A stretch of DNA of 64,000 nucleotides, from assembly GCA_030686115.1 (NCBI GenBank), contig CP131612.1, positions 1,426,001 through 1,490,000 on the forward strand, written 5' to 3'. Position 1 is the stretch's first letter. Each line of letters opens with the position of its first letter. The notes under the pieces were generated by a model. That model saw only the letters and a list, made by a program, of their open reading frames with translations. It was not told the DNA's origin and did no database searches. Shown piece after piece: positions 25,516 through 34,673 of this stretch. Origin of the DNA: Psychrobacter cibarius (GTDB taxonomy: Bacteria; Pseudomonadota; Gammaproteobacteria; Pseudomonadales; Moraxellaceae). Position numbers and translations under genes: made by a program.

Positions 25516-26283
25516 CTATCTAAAAACTACTTCTGTCGCAAATATGGATTTCTTAAGTTTCATCGTAACCCTGTTAATTTCGCGCTTCGCTTTAAACATA
25601 GCAGGTTTTTTCTCTGACTTCATACGACCTTGACGATCTGTAATTAGGGCGCTTGGGAGCGAGGGATTGCCTTTATTTAACAGCATTTCTTGAATGCATA
25701 GGGCAGGGGTCATTTGATAGACGGGTTCAGCGTCATGTTTGATAAAATCGTCAAACATTAACTCATCAAGCGGCCGCAGTTTGTTTTTTGAGATATAGTC
25801 CAAATATACTTGCGCACCGCGCAACGACAAAATATAACCGGCAGTACCTAAATTTTTCCCTTTTAATTGGGCAATGCGCCGCCTATTTGAGATAATCTCA
25901 GAGGAGTTGGAGGACAAAAAGACTTTTTCAGAAAAGGCTTCTGTTTTAATAATATGCCATTCAGGTTGTATCCAACTCGTGGTGGTTAATAGCGCTTCTG
26001 CATCTTCACCTAAGTATACATCGTCTTCAAAAATGGCTAAATAAGGTATGTTTTGATCAATCATTTGTTGCCAAACAGAAGCATGGCTCATAAAACATGC
26101 CAATTCGCCACCAGTCAAATCGATATTTTCTAAATCAATGGGCAAAGTTTGAGCATAAGTATGAGCCAAGTCTGGTGTTAAGGCATTGAAGAATTCAAAG
26201 TCGACGTTGTTTTTTTGAAATTCATTAGTGATATGTTTTCTGCGCTCTGCCGCAGATTCTAAACTGATAACGATATTTTTCAT
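25516..26283 (-). CDS. GT25 family glycosyltransferase (LOS synthesis type), copy a
   Basis: A 255-residue glycosyltransferase of family 25, which includes LOS galactosyltransferases of Neisseria and Haemophilus (LgtB/LgtE, Lex2B type). It has the classic N-terminus MKNIVISLESAAERRKHI, the segment LDLTGGELACFMSHASVW (here IDLTGGE...), and the acidic motif YLAIFEDDVYLG at about 81-92, where EDD lies at 86-88. Further on are the helix around GTAGYILSLRGAQVYLDYI, the basic-Pro segment RPLDELMFDDF, and a lysine-rich tail. It probably adds a hexose to a surface glycan from the cytoplasmic face. It follows the other GT25 gene by only ten bases, so they are co-transcribed. Sugar specificity cannot be read from sequence. 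Confidence 0.9.
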   Translation of the reverse strand: MKNIVISLESAAERRKHITNEFQKNNVDFEFFNALTPDLAHTYAQTLPIDLENIDLTGGELACFMSHASVWQQMIDQNIPYLAIFEDDVYLGEDAEALLTTTSWIQPEWHIIKTEAFSEKVFLSSNSSEIISNRRRIAQLKGKNLGTAGYILSLRGAQVYLDYISKNKLRPLDELMFDDFIKHDAEPVYQMTPALCIQEMLLNKGNPSLPSALITDRQGRMKSEKKPAMFKAKREINRVTMKLKKSIFATEVVFR

Positions 26284-26293
26284 AAAATATAAA

Positions 26294-27058
26294 CTACTTG
26301 TTTAGGTATAAGTTGGTAACAGCTGTGGTTTTATTTTGCCACATTCTTTTCTGCTTTTTTATATTATAGGACAAGTCTCGATTTTCTTTGTCTTTGCGTT
26401 TTATGTTTTGTGAAGCTTCGGTTCCTAAGATATCGCTGTCAAGCCCCAAGGGCTGTACCAATGCAGGCCAAATCCCTAAACCTTTCCCATTGTCACTCAG
26501 CCATTGTTGGAAAAATATATCAACGGGCATGGAGATGGGTTTGGCGGCTGCTATAAATGCTTCAGCACCCTTACGTGACCAAATGAGGCCAAGACCACGA
26601 ATAGGAAAATAATAGGCGTGCCATAATGTATGTTTATCGAAGCTAACGATATCCCGAGCAAGCTTTTTCTTTTTTGCTGCAAGATTGATCAAGTACCAGT
26701 CCAATGTTGGATTAGCATATAAAAACGCTAGGGTTTCATTGACTATTGTCTTGAAGCTGGTAGACAAGGTCATATCATCTTCTAGTACAACCAAAAAGTC
26801 AGCATCCGTCTGCAAAAATTGTTCAGCGCAATTGTAATGACTTAGATAACAGCCGATTTCAGAGCTTAATAAGCCACGTCCTAGATTTTTTCTGGCTTGA
26901 GAGTCATCATAATCTACAAAATCAGACAACTCTTTGCCGCGACCATCAAAGGCAGGTATTCTTTCAAATGGCCAGTCTATCTGCTCTAACTGCTGAGTTG
27001 CGCTCTCTAGACGCGTATCGCTTCCATCTAAATTAATCAAATATGTCAATGTCTTCAT
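26294..27058 (-). CDS. GT25 family glycosyltransferase (LOS synthesis type), copy b
   Basis: A second GT25-family enzyme, 254 residues. Hallmarks are MKTLTYLINLDGSDTRLE at the N-terminus, RIPAFDGRGKEL, SSEIGCYLSHYNCAEQFLQ, and the acidic motif FLVVLEDDMTL, with EDD at 93-95. They are followed by the GLGLIWSRKGAEAFIAAAKP segment and MPVDIFFQQWL near the C-terminal third. It differs widely from copy a outside these motifs, so the two likely add different residues or act at different positions rather than being a recent duplication. It lies upstream of copy a, and 45 bases downstream of the epimerase gene, in the same leftward transcription unit. Confidence 0.9.
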   Translation of the reverse strand: MKTLTYLINLDGSDTRLESATQQLEQIDWPFERIPAFDGRGKELSDFVDYDDSQARKNLGRGLLSSEIGCYLSHYNCAEQFLQTDADFLVVLEDDMTLSTSFKTIVNETLAFLYANPTLDWYLINLAAKKKKLARDIVSFDKHTLWHAYYFPIRGLGLIWSRKGAEAFIAAAKPISMPVDIFFQQWLSDNGKGLGIWPALVQPLGLDSDILGTEASQNIKRKDKENRDLSYNIKKQKRMWQNKTTAVTNLYLNK

Positions 27059-27103
27059 AGGTTGACTCTTCCTTGCTATATCTATTCTACGACTTATCGA
27101 GTT

Positions 27104-28126
27104 TTATGCTTGCTGTGATTCTTTTGGTTCTTCTAAATAATAGGCTCTGTACCAATTTACAAATTTCAAGATGCCATCTTCGATACTGGTTTCGGGTCTA
27201 AAGCCAATGTCGGCTGTTAGCTCGTCTATGTCGGCATAAGTCGCTGGGACGTCACCTGGCTGCATGGGCAACAAGTTTTCTTTTGCTTTTTTACCACATG
27301 CACTTTCAATCGCGGTAATAAAGCGGCGCAGCGTTACGGGTTGGTTATTACCGATATTATAGATTTGGTAAGGCGCTATCGCTGTGGTCGCAAAAGATTG
27401 TTGTGGTTCTGGGATTTTATCAATAATACGAGTGATGCCTTCGACAATATCATCAATGTAGGTGAAATCACGTTGCATCTCACCATTGTTATAGACATCT
27501 ATCTGCTCGCCTGCCAGTATTTTTTTGGTGAATGAAAAGTAGGCCATATCAGGGCGACCATAAGGGCCATAGACCGTAAAAAATCGCAACCCTGTCGTGG
27601 GGATGTTGTATAAATGACTATAAGTATGTGCCATTAATTCGTTAGATTTTTTGGTCGCAGCATATAAGCTAATGGGATAATCTACACGATCTCCAGTGCT
27701 AAAAGGCTGCTTGATATTCATACCGTATACAGAGCTAGAGCTGGCGTATACCAAATGTTTTACCTGAGTCTGTCGACAGCCTTCAAGCACGTTCAGAAAT
27801 CCTACTACATTGGAATCAATGTATTCATGTGGCTTTTCGATAGAATAGCGCACGCCCGCTTGTGCGCCGAGATTAATCACGATATCAAAGCCATGTTCAG
27901 CGAATAAACTGGCCATTGCTTCTCGGTCAGCCAGATCTAAGGTGATAAATCTAAAAGTATCTTCGTTTGATTGTTCGCTTAGAATTTTGAGACGGTCTTT
28001 TTTTAACGCGACCTCATAATACGAGTTTAGGTTATCAATACCGACAATAAAGCAATCATTGCCCAGTAATGCTTTAATTAAATGAAAGCCAATAAAACCT
28101 GCGGCACCAGTCACTAAAATCTTCAT
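27104..28126 (-). CDS. UDP-glucuronate 4-epimerase
   Basis: An extended short-chain dehydrogenase that most likely interconverts UDP-glucuronate and UDP-galacturonate. The 340-residue protein has the NAD-binding loop GAAGFIG (7-13), DNLNSYYEVALKKDRL typical of the CapI/LspL subgroup of UDP-GlcA 4-epimerases, and the catalytic triad with SSSSVYG and YAATKK (Tyr155, Lys159). It also has LRFFTVYGPYGRPDMA and RDFTYIDDIVEG. Its ATG overlaps the stop of the UDP-glucose dehydrogenase gene by one base (TAATG), so product of one enzyme is made alongside the next in pathway. The gene name is left empty because several symbols (lspL, capI, wbnF) are used for this enzyme. Confidence 0.9.
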   Translation of the reverse strand: MKILVTGAAGFIGFHLIKALLGNDCFIVGIDNLNSYYEVALKKDRLKILSEQSNEDTFRFITLDLADREAMASLFAEHGFDIVINLGAQAGVRYSIEKPHEYIDSNVVGFLNVLEGCRQTQVKHLVYASSSSVYGMNIKQPFSTGDRVDYPISLYAATKKSNELMAHTYSHLYNIPTTGLRFFTVYGPYGRPDMAYFSFTKKILAGEQIDVYNNGEMQRDFTYIDDIVEGITRIIDKIPEPQQSFATTAIAPYQIYNIGNNQPVTLRRFITAIESACGKKAKENLLPMQPGDVPATYADIDELTADIGFRPETSIEDGILKFVNWYRAYYLEEPKESQQA

Positions 28127-29292
28127 TAATCGCTCCCAAATAAATCTCTAGTAAACACTTTATGCGACACATCTTGGATGCCTGCAGATAAGCGGTTCGC
28201 CACGATAATATCGCTCATGGCTTTGAATGCGTCCAAATCCTTAATGACTTTTGAGTTAAAAAACTCCTCTTCTTTTAACACGGGTTCATAGACAACCACT
28301 TCGATACCTTTTGCTTTGATACGCTTCATAATGCCTTGAATAGCAGACGCTCTGAAATTGTCTGAACCACTTTTCATCACTAGCCGATGGATACCAACGA
28401 CTTTTGGTTGCTTTTCAATGATTTTATTAGCGATAAAATCTTTACGAGTGCTATTAGAGTCAACGATGGCTCTGATAAGGTTGCTCGGAACTTCATCATA
28501 ATTTGCCAATAGCTGTTTGGTGTCTTTAGGCAAACAATAGCCACCATAGCCAAACGATGGATTGTTGTAATGATTGCCGATACGCGGGTCTAATCCTACG
28601 CCTTCAATAATTTGCTTGGTATCTAACCCAAAAGTCTGGGCATACGTATCCAGCTCATTAAAATAGGCAACACGCATCGCCAAATAAGTATTAGAAAATA
28701 ATTTAATGGCCTCAGCTTCAGTAGATTCAGTAAATAGCTGAGGAACCTCTTTCTTTATCGCACCTTCCAAAAGCAAATCTGCAAATTGTCTAGCTCGTTC
28801 CGACTGCTCACCGACGATAATTCTCGAAGGGTAAAGATTGTCGTATAGCGCTTTGCCTTCGCGTAAAAATTCAGGTGAAAAAATGATGTTATCTGTCAAA
28901 AATCGTTTTCTAATGTCATTGGTATAGCCGACGGGAACTGTTGATTTTATAACGATTAGCGCATTTTTATTAACACTCAGCACCTCTTTAATGACGCTTT
29001 CAACACTTTGGGTATTAAAATAGTTGGTCTTTGAGTCGTAATCTGTAGGGGTAGCAACAATAACAAAGTCTGCGTCTTTGTAAGCTGCTTTGGCATCTAA
29101 AGTGGCTGTGAAGTCGATGGGTTTGTTGAGTAAAAAATCTTCAATATCTGGATCTTCAATAGGAGATTGCTTGGCATTCAACATCTCCACTCTTTCTGCT
29201 ATGACATCGACAGCGATTACTTTATTGTGCTGGGCAAGTAACATAGCATTGGATAAGCCGACATAGCCTGTACCTACTACTGTTATTTTCAT
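28126..29292 (-). CDS. ugd: UDP-glucose 6-dehydrogenase
   Basis: Ugd oxidises UDP-glucose twice to UDP-glucuronate with two NAD+. The 388-residue form matches the shorter bacterial Ugd group. Motifs are the Rossmann loop [17 protein letters not shown] (5-21), [43 protein letters not shown], and the catalytic cysteine in [11 protein letters not shown] (Cys253). The C-terminal UDP-binding domain has [17 protein letters not shown]. It feeds the epimerase gene just downstream, overlapping by one base. UDP-GlcA may also serve other pathways, but the tight coupling implies supply of uronic acid, probably galacturonic acid, to this cluster's glycan. Confidence 0.95.
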   Translation of the reverse strand: MKITVVGTGYVGLSNAMLLAQHNKVIAVDVIAERVEMLNAKQSPIEDPDIEDFLLNKPIDFTATLDAKAAYKDADFVIVATPTDYDSKTNYFNTQSVESVIKEVLSVNKNALIVIKSTVPVGYTNDIRKRFLTDNIIFSPEFLREGKALYDNLYPSRIIVGEQSERARQFADLLLEGAIKKEVPQLFTESTEAEAIKLFSNTYLAMRVAYFNELDTYAQTFGLDTKQIIEGVGLDPRIGNHYNNPSFGYGGYCLPKDTKQLLANYDEVPSNLIRAIVDSNSTRKDFIANKIIEKQPKVVGIHRLVMKSGSDNFRASAIQGIMKRIKAKGIEVVVYEPVLKEEEFFNSKVIKDLDAFKAMSDIIVANRLSAGIQDVSHKVFTRDLFGSD

Positions 29293-29333
29293 AAAAATTC
29301 CAAGGTTATATTTTTATTATTATAAGATTAATT

Positions 29334-30335
29334 TTATTTAGTGGGATTTAGCAATAACGATGATGGCAGATGCTGGGAAAACTTCTGAATCATCGCCTCG
29401 GTAATATTGCTACGGGAGTTAGAGTCCAGCAAGTCTAAGCTTTGTATGCAGCCATATTTGACAGATTGTTTTTGCAAACCTGCTAAAAAATCCTCAACAC
29501 CATCTTCATTTTTTAGATAGTTGATTGCTACGGGCGGCTTTAGACAAGCTTTTCCTTGTTGAATCTTTAGGTGATTCATTAAGGTGATGGGATTTACCTG
29601 AGCCACATCTCTAAATTTATATTGAATTTGCTCAATCAATAGCTGAGGGTTATGCAAAAGATAGTTTTTTAAAATATTCTTATCGACAATATGGGGATAG
29701 TGGTGCACTTCAAAAAACTGATTCATCCCCAAGATTTTAGCGCTGAGCATTTGGGCAATTGTATGTTTGGGTTGAACTTTTTTGCCTGATAATTTTTGTA
29801 GAGATTTTCGATATTGAAGTTTGGCTTGTAGAAGGGCATTCTTGCGCCAATGACCATGAATGATAATCGTGTCGTCATCTAAAAAATCTGTAATAACAGC
29901 AGGTTGATTGAAGAAAAAATCATCATTCATGTATATAAAATAATCAGACAGACCTGAGATATTCCATAGCATGCTTTCAATAGATCGTGTGTTAAAAGTA
30001 GGCAAAAACTGCTCATAGCCCGCAAAGAGGTCTTTATGATCGATGATATGTATCTTGTCTTTTGCACAAATATCTTGTTCAGCAAATGCTTCAATCAGTG
30101 CCGGTTGCTGTTGGTCGGTGACGATATAGATATGTCGACAGAAAGGTACGTATTTTATGATGGAGGCAATATTGTAATATATTTCATCGTTACTGGCGAA
30201 ACGTGTTGAGCTGATAGCATCAGATGCCGCGCTGGTTGTTTTCTGATAAAGCGCTCTCTTTTTTTTAAGCAGTGGCTCATCACCATCTACCCAAGCAATC
30301 ACAATATCTATTTGCTTTTCATCATCTGCTTTCAT
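29334..30335 (-). CDS. Stealth family capsular/LOS sugar-phosphate transferase
   Basis: A 333-residue member of the Stealth family. These proteins transfer hexose-1-phosphate or related sugar phosphates in exopolysaccharide synthesis, as in SacB, SynX and XcbA of capsules; homologues include eukaryotic GlcNAc-phosphotransferase. Conserved region 1 is IDIVIAWVDGDEP (9-21). Region 2 runs from RFASNDEIYYNIASI (45-59) through IYIVTDQQQP, FLPTFNTRSIESMLWNI and YFIYMNDDFFF (to about 142). Region 3 is around HHYPHIVDKNIL. A clear region 4 is not seen; short members often lack it. An AGGAAA ribosome-binding site precedes the ATG, 16 bases after the upstream glycosyltransferase. Which sugar phosphate it moves is unknown. 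Confidence 0.9.
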   Translation of the reverse strand: MKADDEKQIDIVIAWVDGDEPLLKKKRALYQKTTSAASDAISSTRFASNDEIYYNIASIIKYVPFCRHIYIVTDQQQPALIEAFAEQDICAKDKIHIIDHKDLFAGYEQFLPTFNTRSIESMLWNISGLSDYFIYMNDDFFFNQPAVITDFLDDDTIIIHGHWRKNALLQAKLQYRKSLQKLSGKKVQPKHTIAQMLSAKILGMNQFFEVHHYPHIVDKNILKNYLLHNPQLLIEQIQYKFRDVAQVNPITLMNHLKIQQGKACLKPPVAINYLKNEDGVEDFLAGLQKQSVKYGCIQSLDLLDSNSRSNITEAMIQKFSQHLPSSLLLNPTK

Positions 30336-30351
30336 GGTATTTCCTATGGGT

Positions 30352-31152
30352 TTATCGCCAATAATCTTTTAGCCAAGGGCTTGGCTTAACATGACGATAC
30401 CACTTGCCGCCGCTGCCATTGATGGCATCTGGCGGATTAATCTCACCATGAAAGATGACAATCTTTGCACCATCTGGCAGAGTAGGTGCGCGCACAAAGT
30501 TAAAGGGAATAGGGGCGATGCATTGGTACTTGAAGCTGACACACCACGTTTTATCCCAATACTCCAAATGATGATGCTCACGTAAATAGTTAGACAGATA
30601 AGCCTGCTCATGGCGCACTTGGGTACGAATGGTGGCAAAGTTACGCTCAAAGTTTGCGAGCAAATCAGGATAGGTGTTCATGCCAATATTGAAACGATAA
30701 ACAGAGCTATTACCAATCATTCGCCACGGTTTTTTCCAATCACGGATAATCACCACGCTGTCTTTGTGCTGAGCTTGATAGGTAAAAAAGGCATCTATGT
30801 TGTCAACAATAACAATGTCGATATCTAAAAATAAAGCCACACCCTTGAGACCATATAGTTCAGGTTTGAAAGTCGTGAGTTTTTTCCAACCACGCTCAGG
30901 CCCAGCAGGCAAATCCATCTCTGGAATAGGATGGCAAGTCACAGCAGGGTCGATACCGCTGCTATCATCAGTGAGGCAGATCATTTGAAAGTCTAAGGTC
31001 AAATGGCGACTGACCATATTATAAAGACGGTTGACGTACTCAGCGCCGTATTTGTCACCCCATTTCATACAGATAACATAACGCTGCTCAGCAGTGCTGC
31101 TGCGTGCATGCGTGTGGTCTGTCGATGAGGTATTGGTTACGTCAGTTGCCAT
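30352..31152 (-). CDS. Glycosyltransferase with a DxD motif (family uncertain)
   Basis: A 266-residue probable glycosyltransferase, first gene of the leftward glycan block. After a 20-residue Ser/Thr/His-rich N-terminus come RYVICMKWGDKYGAEYVNRL, MICLTDDSSGI, and GVALFLDIDIVIVDNI at about 104-119, where D110-I-D112 is the likely nucleotide-sugar and metal motif. The segments MIGNSSVYRFNIGMN and VIFHGEINPPDA are typical of small hypothetical transferases in Gram-negative surface loci. It is GT8-like in style, but I cannot place it in a numbered family with confidence. The sugar and role are unknown. It is followed by the Stealth gene after 16 bases and preceded by a mobile-element-like inverted repeat. 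Confidence 0.75.
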   Translation of the reverse strand: MATDVTNTSSTDHTHARSSTAEQRYVICMKWGDKYGAEYVNRLYNMVSRHLTLDFQMICLTDDSSGIDPAVTCHPIPEMDLPAGPERGWKKLTTFKPELYGLKGVALFLDIDIVIVDNIDAFFTYQAQHKDSVVIIRDWKKPWRMIGNSSVYRFNIGMNTYPDLLANFERNFATIRTQVRHEQAYLSNYLREHHHLEYWDKTWCVSFKYQCIAPIPFNFVRAPTLPDGAKIVIFHGEINPPDAINGSGGKWYRHVKPSPWLKDYWR

Positions 31153-31185
31153 AATGCACTCATATTAATATAAATAAAAAATATT

Positions 31186-31358
31186 TAGGGCGTGTTCTCA
31201 TTTTTAACATGGTGATAAAAATGAGATAAATTGCCGTCAAATGAAAAAATAGAGCAGACAATATTGAGCTATTGACTGACTATTTGACGCTATTTGGCAA
31301 AATTTAGCCATCTTTAATCCATTTATAGGACGATCGATTGAAATGAGAACACGCCTTA
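31186..31358. mobile_element. 173-bp non-coding inverted-repeat element (MITE-like)
   Basis: The ends TAGGGCGTGTTCTCATTT and AAATGAGAACACGCCTTA are inverted repeats differing at one position, and both are flanked by TA. The interior has no reading frame of note. The same terminal sequence occurs at 17590-17640 and 11984-12007. It sits in the gap between the LpxL-like gene and the first glycosyltransferase of the glycan block. TA at both borders suggests a TA target duplication, as used by IS630 and some IS5-group elements; the parent element was not identified. Confidence 0.72.
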
Positions 31359-31451
31359 GTAACGTTTAAAGGTACAAAAGTCAGCCAATACTATCACAGC
31401 TAGGATTCACGATATCTCTAAACGTTTGGCTAATTGTAAGGTCATTGTTCA

Positions 31452-32411
31452 TTATTCATTGCCAGCGCGTGTGGTTGTATCATGAACGTTGTGATCGTGA
31501 GCCCGCTTGTTGTCAAGAATGAATTTGGCTAAAGTTTCTTCATCAACGTTGTAAGGATTCCCTAATGTGGGAATGTGTTTGAAACGTCGATAGCCCCACA
31601 TATAGTGACTGCATTTTTCTTCAATCATCTGTTGCATGGCTTGGTTAAGTGCATAAGCGGCGGTCTCGGCATGACGATCATAAAGTGCTGGATCATCTAG
31701 CTTATAACAATAGATGTCAAATCCACGACCATCGTCACGGCGAATACAAGATAAGCCGACCAACGCACATCTGGTTTTACTAGCAAGTTTAGAAGCAAGC
31801 GTACTGGTTAGCGTTTTAATACCAAAAAAGGGCACAACCACGCCGCCCGAAGGATCAGGAACATGATCGGGTAAGACGATACTAAAGCCACCTTGTTTAA
31901 GTGTTTTAAATATGGCTTTGACACCGCTACCATCGGTGGGTACTAAGGTCGCATTAAGTCTTGAACGCCCTTGCAGCACAAAGTTGTTGGTAATGTCACC
32001 TTTAACAGGTTTGTACATAATGGTTGGGGAACCAAATTGATTGAGCCAAGCGTTCATCATCTCCCATGTACCGAGATGCGGCACGATAGCGAGCATGCCG
32101 TTGGCACTCGCAAGTCCTTCTAATAAAATGTCTTTATTATGAACGTCGCGAATCTGAGCGATACTCCACTCAGGTGGCATGGCCCAGCTTTTGATCGATT
32201 CAATACTGGTCAAACACTGATGATAAATAATCTCTTTGGTTAATACTTGTTTTTGCACATCAGTCAGCTTAGGAGCAATTAACGCCATATTGATACTGAC
32301 TGTACGCATGATACTCAAATTGGGTATCTTGATAATCACCCACGCAACAAAACGTGCCAGTATCTGCAAGACAGACAATGGCACGATTTTAAAAATGTGA
32401 TACGGATTCAT
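31452..32411 (-). CDS. LpxL/HtrB-type lipid A acyltransferase or lysophospholipid acyltransferase
   Basis: A membrane-associated acyltransferase of the LpxL/LpxM family, which transfers fatty acyl chains onto Kdo2-lipid IV-A during lipid A maturation. The roughly 320-residue protein has an N-terminal hydrophobic segment (FKIVPLSVLQILARFVAWVIIK), the catalytic H-x4-E motif in PHLGTWE at about 114-119, and VLPDHVPDPSGGVVVPFFG. The last resembles the DQ..P..G..V.FFG segment of the family. Tail residues include the WGYRRFKHIP motif common in these enzymes. ATG 32411 and 32417 are both possible; neither has a strong ribosome-binding site. It is close to aspS and to the glycan cluster, linking lipid A finishing with LOS sugar genes. 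Confidence 0.85.
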   Translation of the reverse strand: MNPYHIFKIVPLSVLQILARFVAWVIIKIPNLSIMRTVSINMALIAPKLTDVQKQVLTKEIIYHQCLTSIESIKSWAMPPEWSIAQIRDVHNKDILLEGLASANGMLAIVPHLGTWEMMNAWLNQFGSPTIMYKPVKGDITNNFVLQGRSRLNATLVPTDGSGVKAIFKTLKQGGFSIVLPDHVPDPSGGVVVPFFGIKTLTSTLASKLASKTRCALVGLSCIRRDDGRGFDIYCYKLDDPALYDRHAETAAYALNQAMQQMIEEKCSHYMWGYRRFKHIPTLGNPYNVDEETLAKFILDNKRAHDHNVHDTTTRAGNE

Positions 32412-32478
32412 AACCATTCACACGGTGATGAATCACGTAATAAGTACTGAAAAAAATATCCGGACATCGTTAGACCAT

Positions 32479-34320
32479 TTATTGCGCAGGTTTGTTGGTG
32501 TCAGCCTGTGCTTTTTCGCGCACACGGATACCAAGATCACGTAGCTGCTTGCTATCGACTTCAGCAGGTGCTTGAGTTAGTGGGCACTCAGCAGTTTTGG
32601 TTTTCGGGAAAGCGATAACATCACGGATAGAGTCTGCGCCTACCATGAGCATAATCAGACGATCCAAACCAAAGGCCAAGCCACCATGCGGCGGCGCACC
32701 GAATTTTAGGGCGTCAAGTAAGAAGCCAAACTTGTCTTGAGCTTCTTGCTCGCCGATACCTAAAGCATCAAGTACCGCTTGCTGCATATCAAAGGTATTG
32801 ATACGTAAGCTACCACCGCCAACTTCTGTACCGTTCAATACCATATCATAAGCGATAGAGAGGGCAGATTCTGGGTTGTTTTTCAATTCATCAACAGAAC
32901 CTTTAGGTTTAGTAAACGGGTGATGCATTGACGTCCAACGACCATCGTCCGTTTGCTCAAACATTGGGAAATCAGTGACCCAAAGTGGCGCCCACTGACG
33001 AGTAGTCATCTCAAGGTCTAGACCAATTTTTTGACGTAATGCGCCGATTGCGTCATTGACGACACTGGCTTTATCCGCACCAAAGAAAATAATATCGTTG
33101 CTTTCTGCACCAGTACGCTCAATCAAGCTTACCAATACGTCATCGGTCATATTTTTGATGATAGGAGACTGAAGACCAGATTCTTGGTCAACGCCGTTGT
33201 TGATATTGCTCGCATCGTTGACTTTGATATACGCCAAACCACGTGCACCATAAATGCTAACGAATTTGGTATAAGCATCGATTTGCTTACGGCTTAATGA
33301 CGCGCCACCAGGAATTCGTAGGGCAGCAACGCGACCTTTAGGATCGTTAGCAGGACCGGCAAATACTTTAAAATCAACGTCTTTCATTAAATCAGCAACG
33401 TCGATTAGTCTTAATGGAATACGTAAGTCAGGCTTGTCTGAGGCATAGTCACGCATTGCTTCAGCGTAAGTCATGCGTGGGAATTGCTCAAACTCAACAT
33501 CCATCATGGTTTTGAATAAATGCTTAATCAAACCTTCGTTGATGTTCATGATTTCTTCTTCGTTTAAGAAAGAAGTCTCAATATCCACTTGGGTAAATTC
33601 AGGCTGACGATCCGCACGTAAATCTTCATCACGGAAACATTTTGCGATTTGATAATAACGATCAAAACCTGACACCATCAACAGCTGTTTGAATAACTGT
33701 GGTGATTGTGGCAAGGCGAAAAAGTTACCTGGGCGTGTGCGTGATGGCACAAGGTAATCGCGCGCGCCTTCTGGTGTCGCACGAGTCAAGATAGGGGTCT
33801 CAACGTCTAAGAAACCATGGTCATCTAAGTAACGACGAATGGCTGACGTGGCTTTAGCACGGAAAACCATACGCTCTTGCATTTGCGGACGGCGCATATC
33901 AAGATAGCGGTATTTCAAACGCAAGTCTTCTGATACCGTGGTTTTCTCATCATTTAATGGGAAAGGCGGTGTTTCAGATTTCGCCAATACTTCAATTTCT
34001 TTGCCCAACAGCTCAATCTGACCACTGGTCATATTATTGTTTTCAGTACCCGCGTAGCGTTGACGTACGCGACCAGTGATTTTTAGCACATATTCAGGAC
34101 GGACCGCATCAGCAGTAGCAAAGGCTTCTGGTGTATCAGGGTCAACGACGACCTGCAAGATACCAGCGCGGTCACGCATGTCTAAAAAAATCACGCCACC
34201 GTGATCGCGACGACGATGTACCCAGCCTACGATACTAATGGTTTGATCGATGAAGCTTTCGGTTACGGCTCCGCAATATTCGTCTCGATATTCGCTATGC
34301 GTCATAGTGCTTTGCGTCAT
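32479..34320 (-). CDS. aspS: Aspartyl-tRNA synthetase
   Basis: AspRS charges tRNA-Asp, and in organisms lacking asparaginyl-tRNA synthetase also tRNA-Asn. The 613-residue length is that of the bacterial form with the GAD insertion domain. Sections visible are the OB-fold anticodon-binding domain ([20 protein letters not shown]), class II motif 2 with [23 protein letters not shown], the flipping-loop region, the GAD domain around residues 290-420, and motif 3 with [15 protein letters not shown]. It starts at ATG 34320 and lies just upstream of the LpxL-like gene, with about 67 bases between them, so the two may share a transcript. Discriminating or non-discriminating type cannot be told. Confidence 0.98.
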   Translation of the reverse strand: MTQSTMTHSEYRDEYCGAVTESFIDQTISIVGWVHRRRDHGGVIFLDMRDRAGILQVVVDPDTPEAFATADAVRPEYVLKITGRVRQRYAGTENNNMTSGQIELLGKEIEVLAKSETPPFPLNDEKTTVSEDLRLKYRYLDMRRPQMQERMVFRAKATSAIRRYLDDHGFLDVETPILTRATPEGARDYLVPSRTRPGNFFALPQSPQLFKQLLMVSGFDRYYQIAKCFRDEDLRADRQPEFTQVDIETSFLNEEEIMNINEGLIKHLFKTMMDVEFEQFPRMTYAEAMRDYASDKPDLRIPLRLIDVADLMKDVDFKVFAGPANDPKGRVAALRIPGGASLSRKQIDAYTKFVSIYGARGLAYIKVNDASNINNGVDQESGLQSPIIKNMTDDVLVSLIERTGAESNDIIFFGADKASVVNDAIGALRQKIGLDLEMTTRQWAPLWVTDFPMFEQTDDGRWTSMHHPFTKPKGSVDELKNNPESALSIAYDMVLNGTEVGGGSLRINTFDMQQAVLDALGIGEQEAQDKFGFLLDALKFGAPPHGGLAFGLDRLIMLMVGADSIRDVIAFPKTKTAECPLTQAPAEVDSKQLRDLGIRVREKAQADTNKPAQ

Positions 34321-34673
34321 AATATAATTATCCAGTTGTCAGCCCAATTCGAAATACAATAATGCAGCCATTGCTGTACGATTCAAGCTATCCGCTAAAA
34401 ACGCACAAATAACGCGATTAAGACAAATGGTCATCACGTTGGCTACAGAAAATTTGGTGTAAACGCATATTATGCCTAATCTGCCCTTGTTATACAACCA
34501 GTGGCGTCCAATCAAAGGGTAGGAAAGTATTAGTAATGGGCGTATTTATTCAGTAACATTTGCATTGGGTTAAATATTGTCATTTTGCTTGAAAATATCA
34601 GCCACTGTGCACATATCAGGCTCACTTATAAAATCTTATTAAAATTATTCTAATCATGTAAGGAATGCTACTC
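34321..34673. other. 353-base gap between divergent aspS and sohB
   Basis: No gene or RNA was recognised. It should hold both promoters. The rightward strand carries a TAAGGA ribosome-binding site at about 34659-34664, nine bases before the chosen sohB ATG. Nothing else distinctive was seen. Confidence 0.45.
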
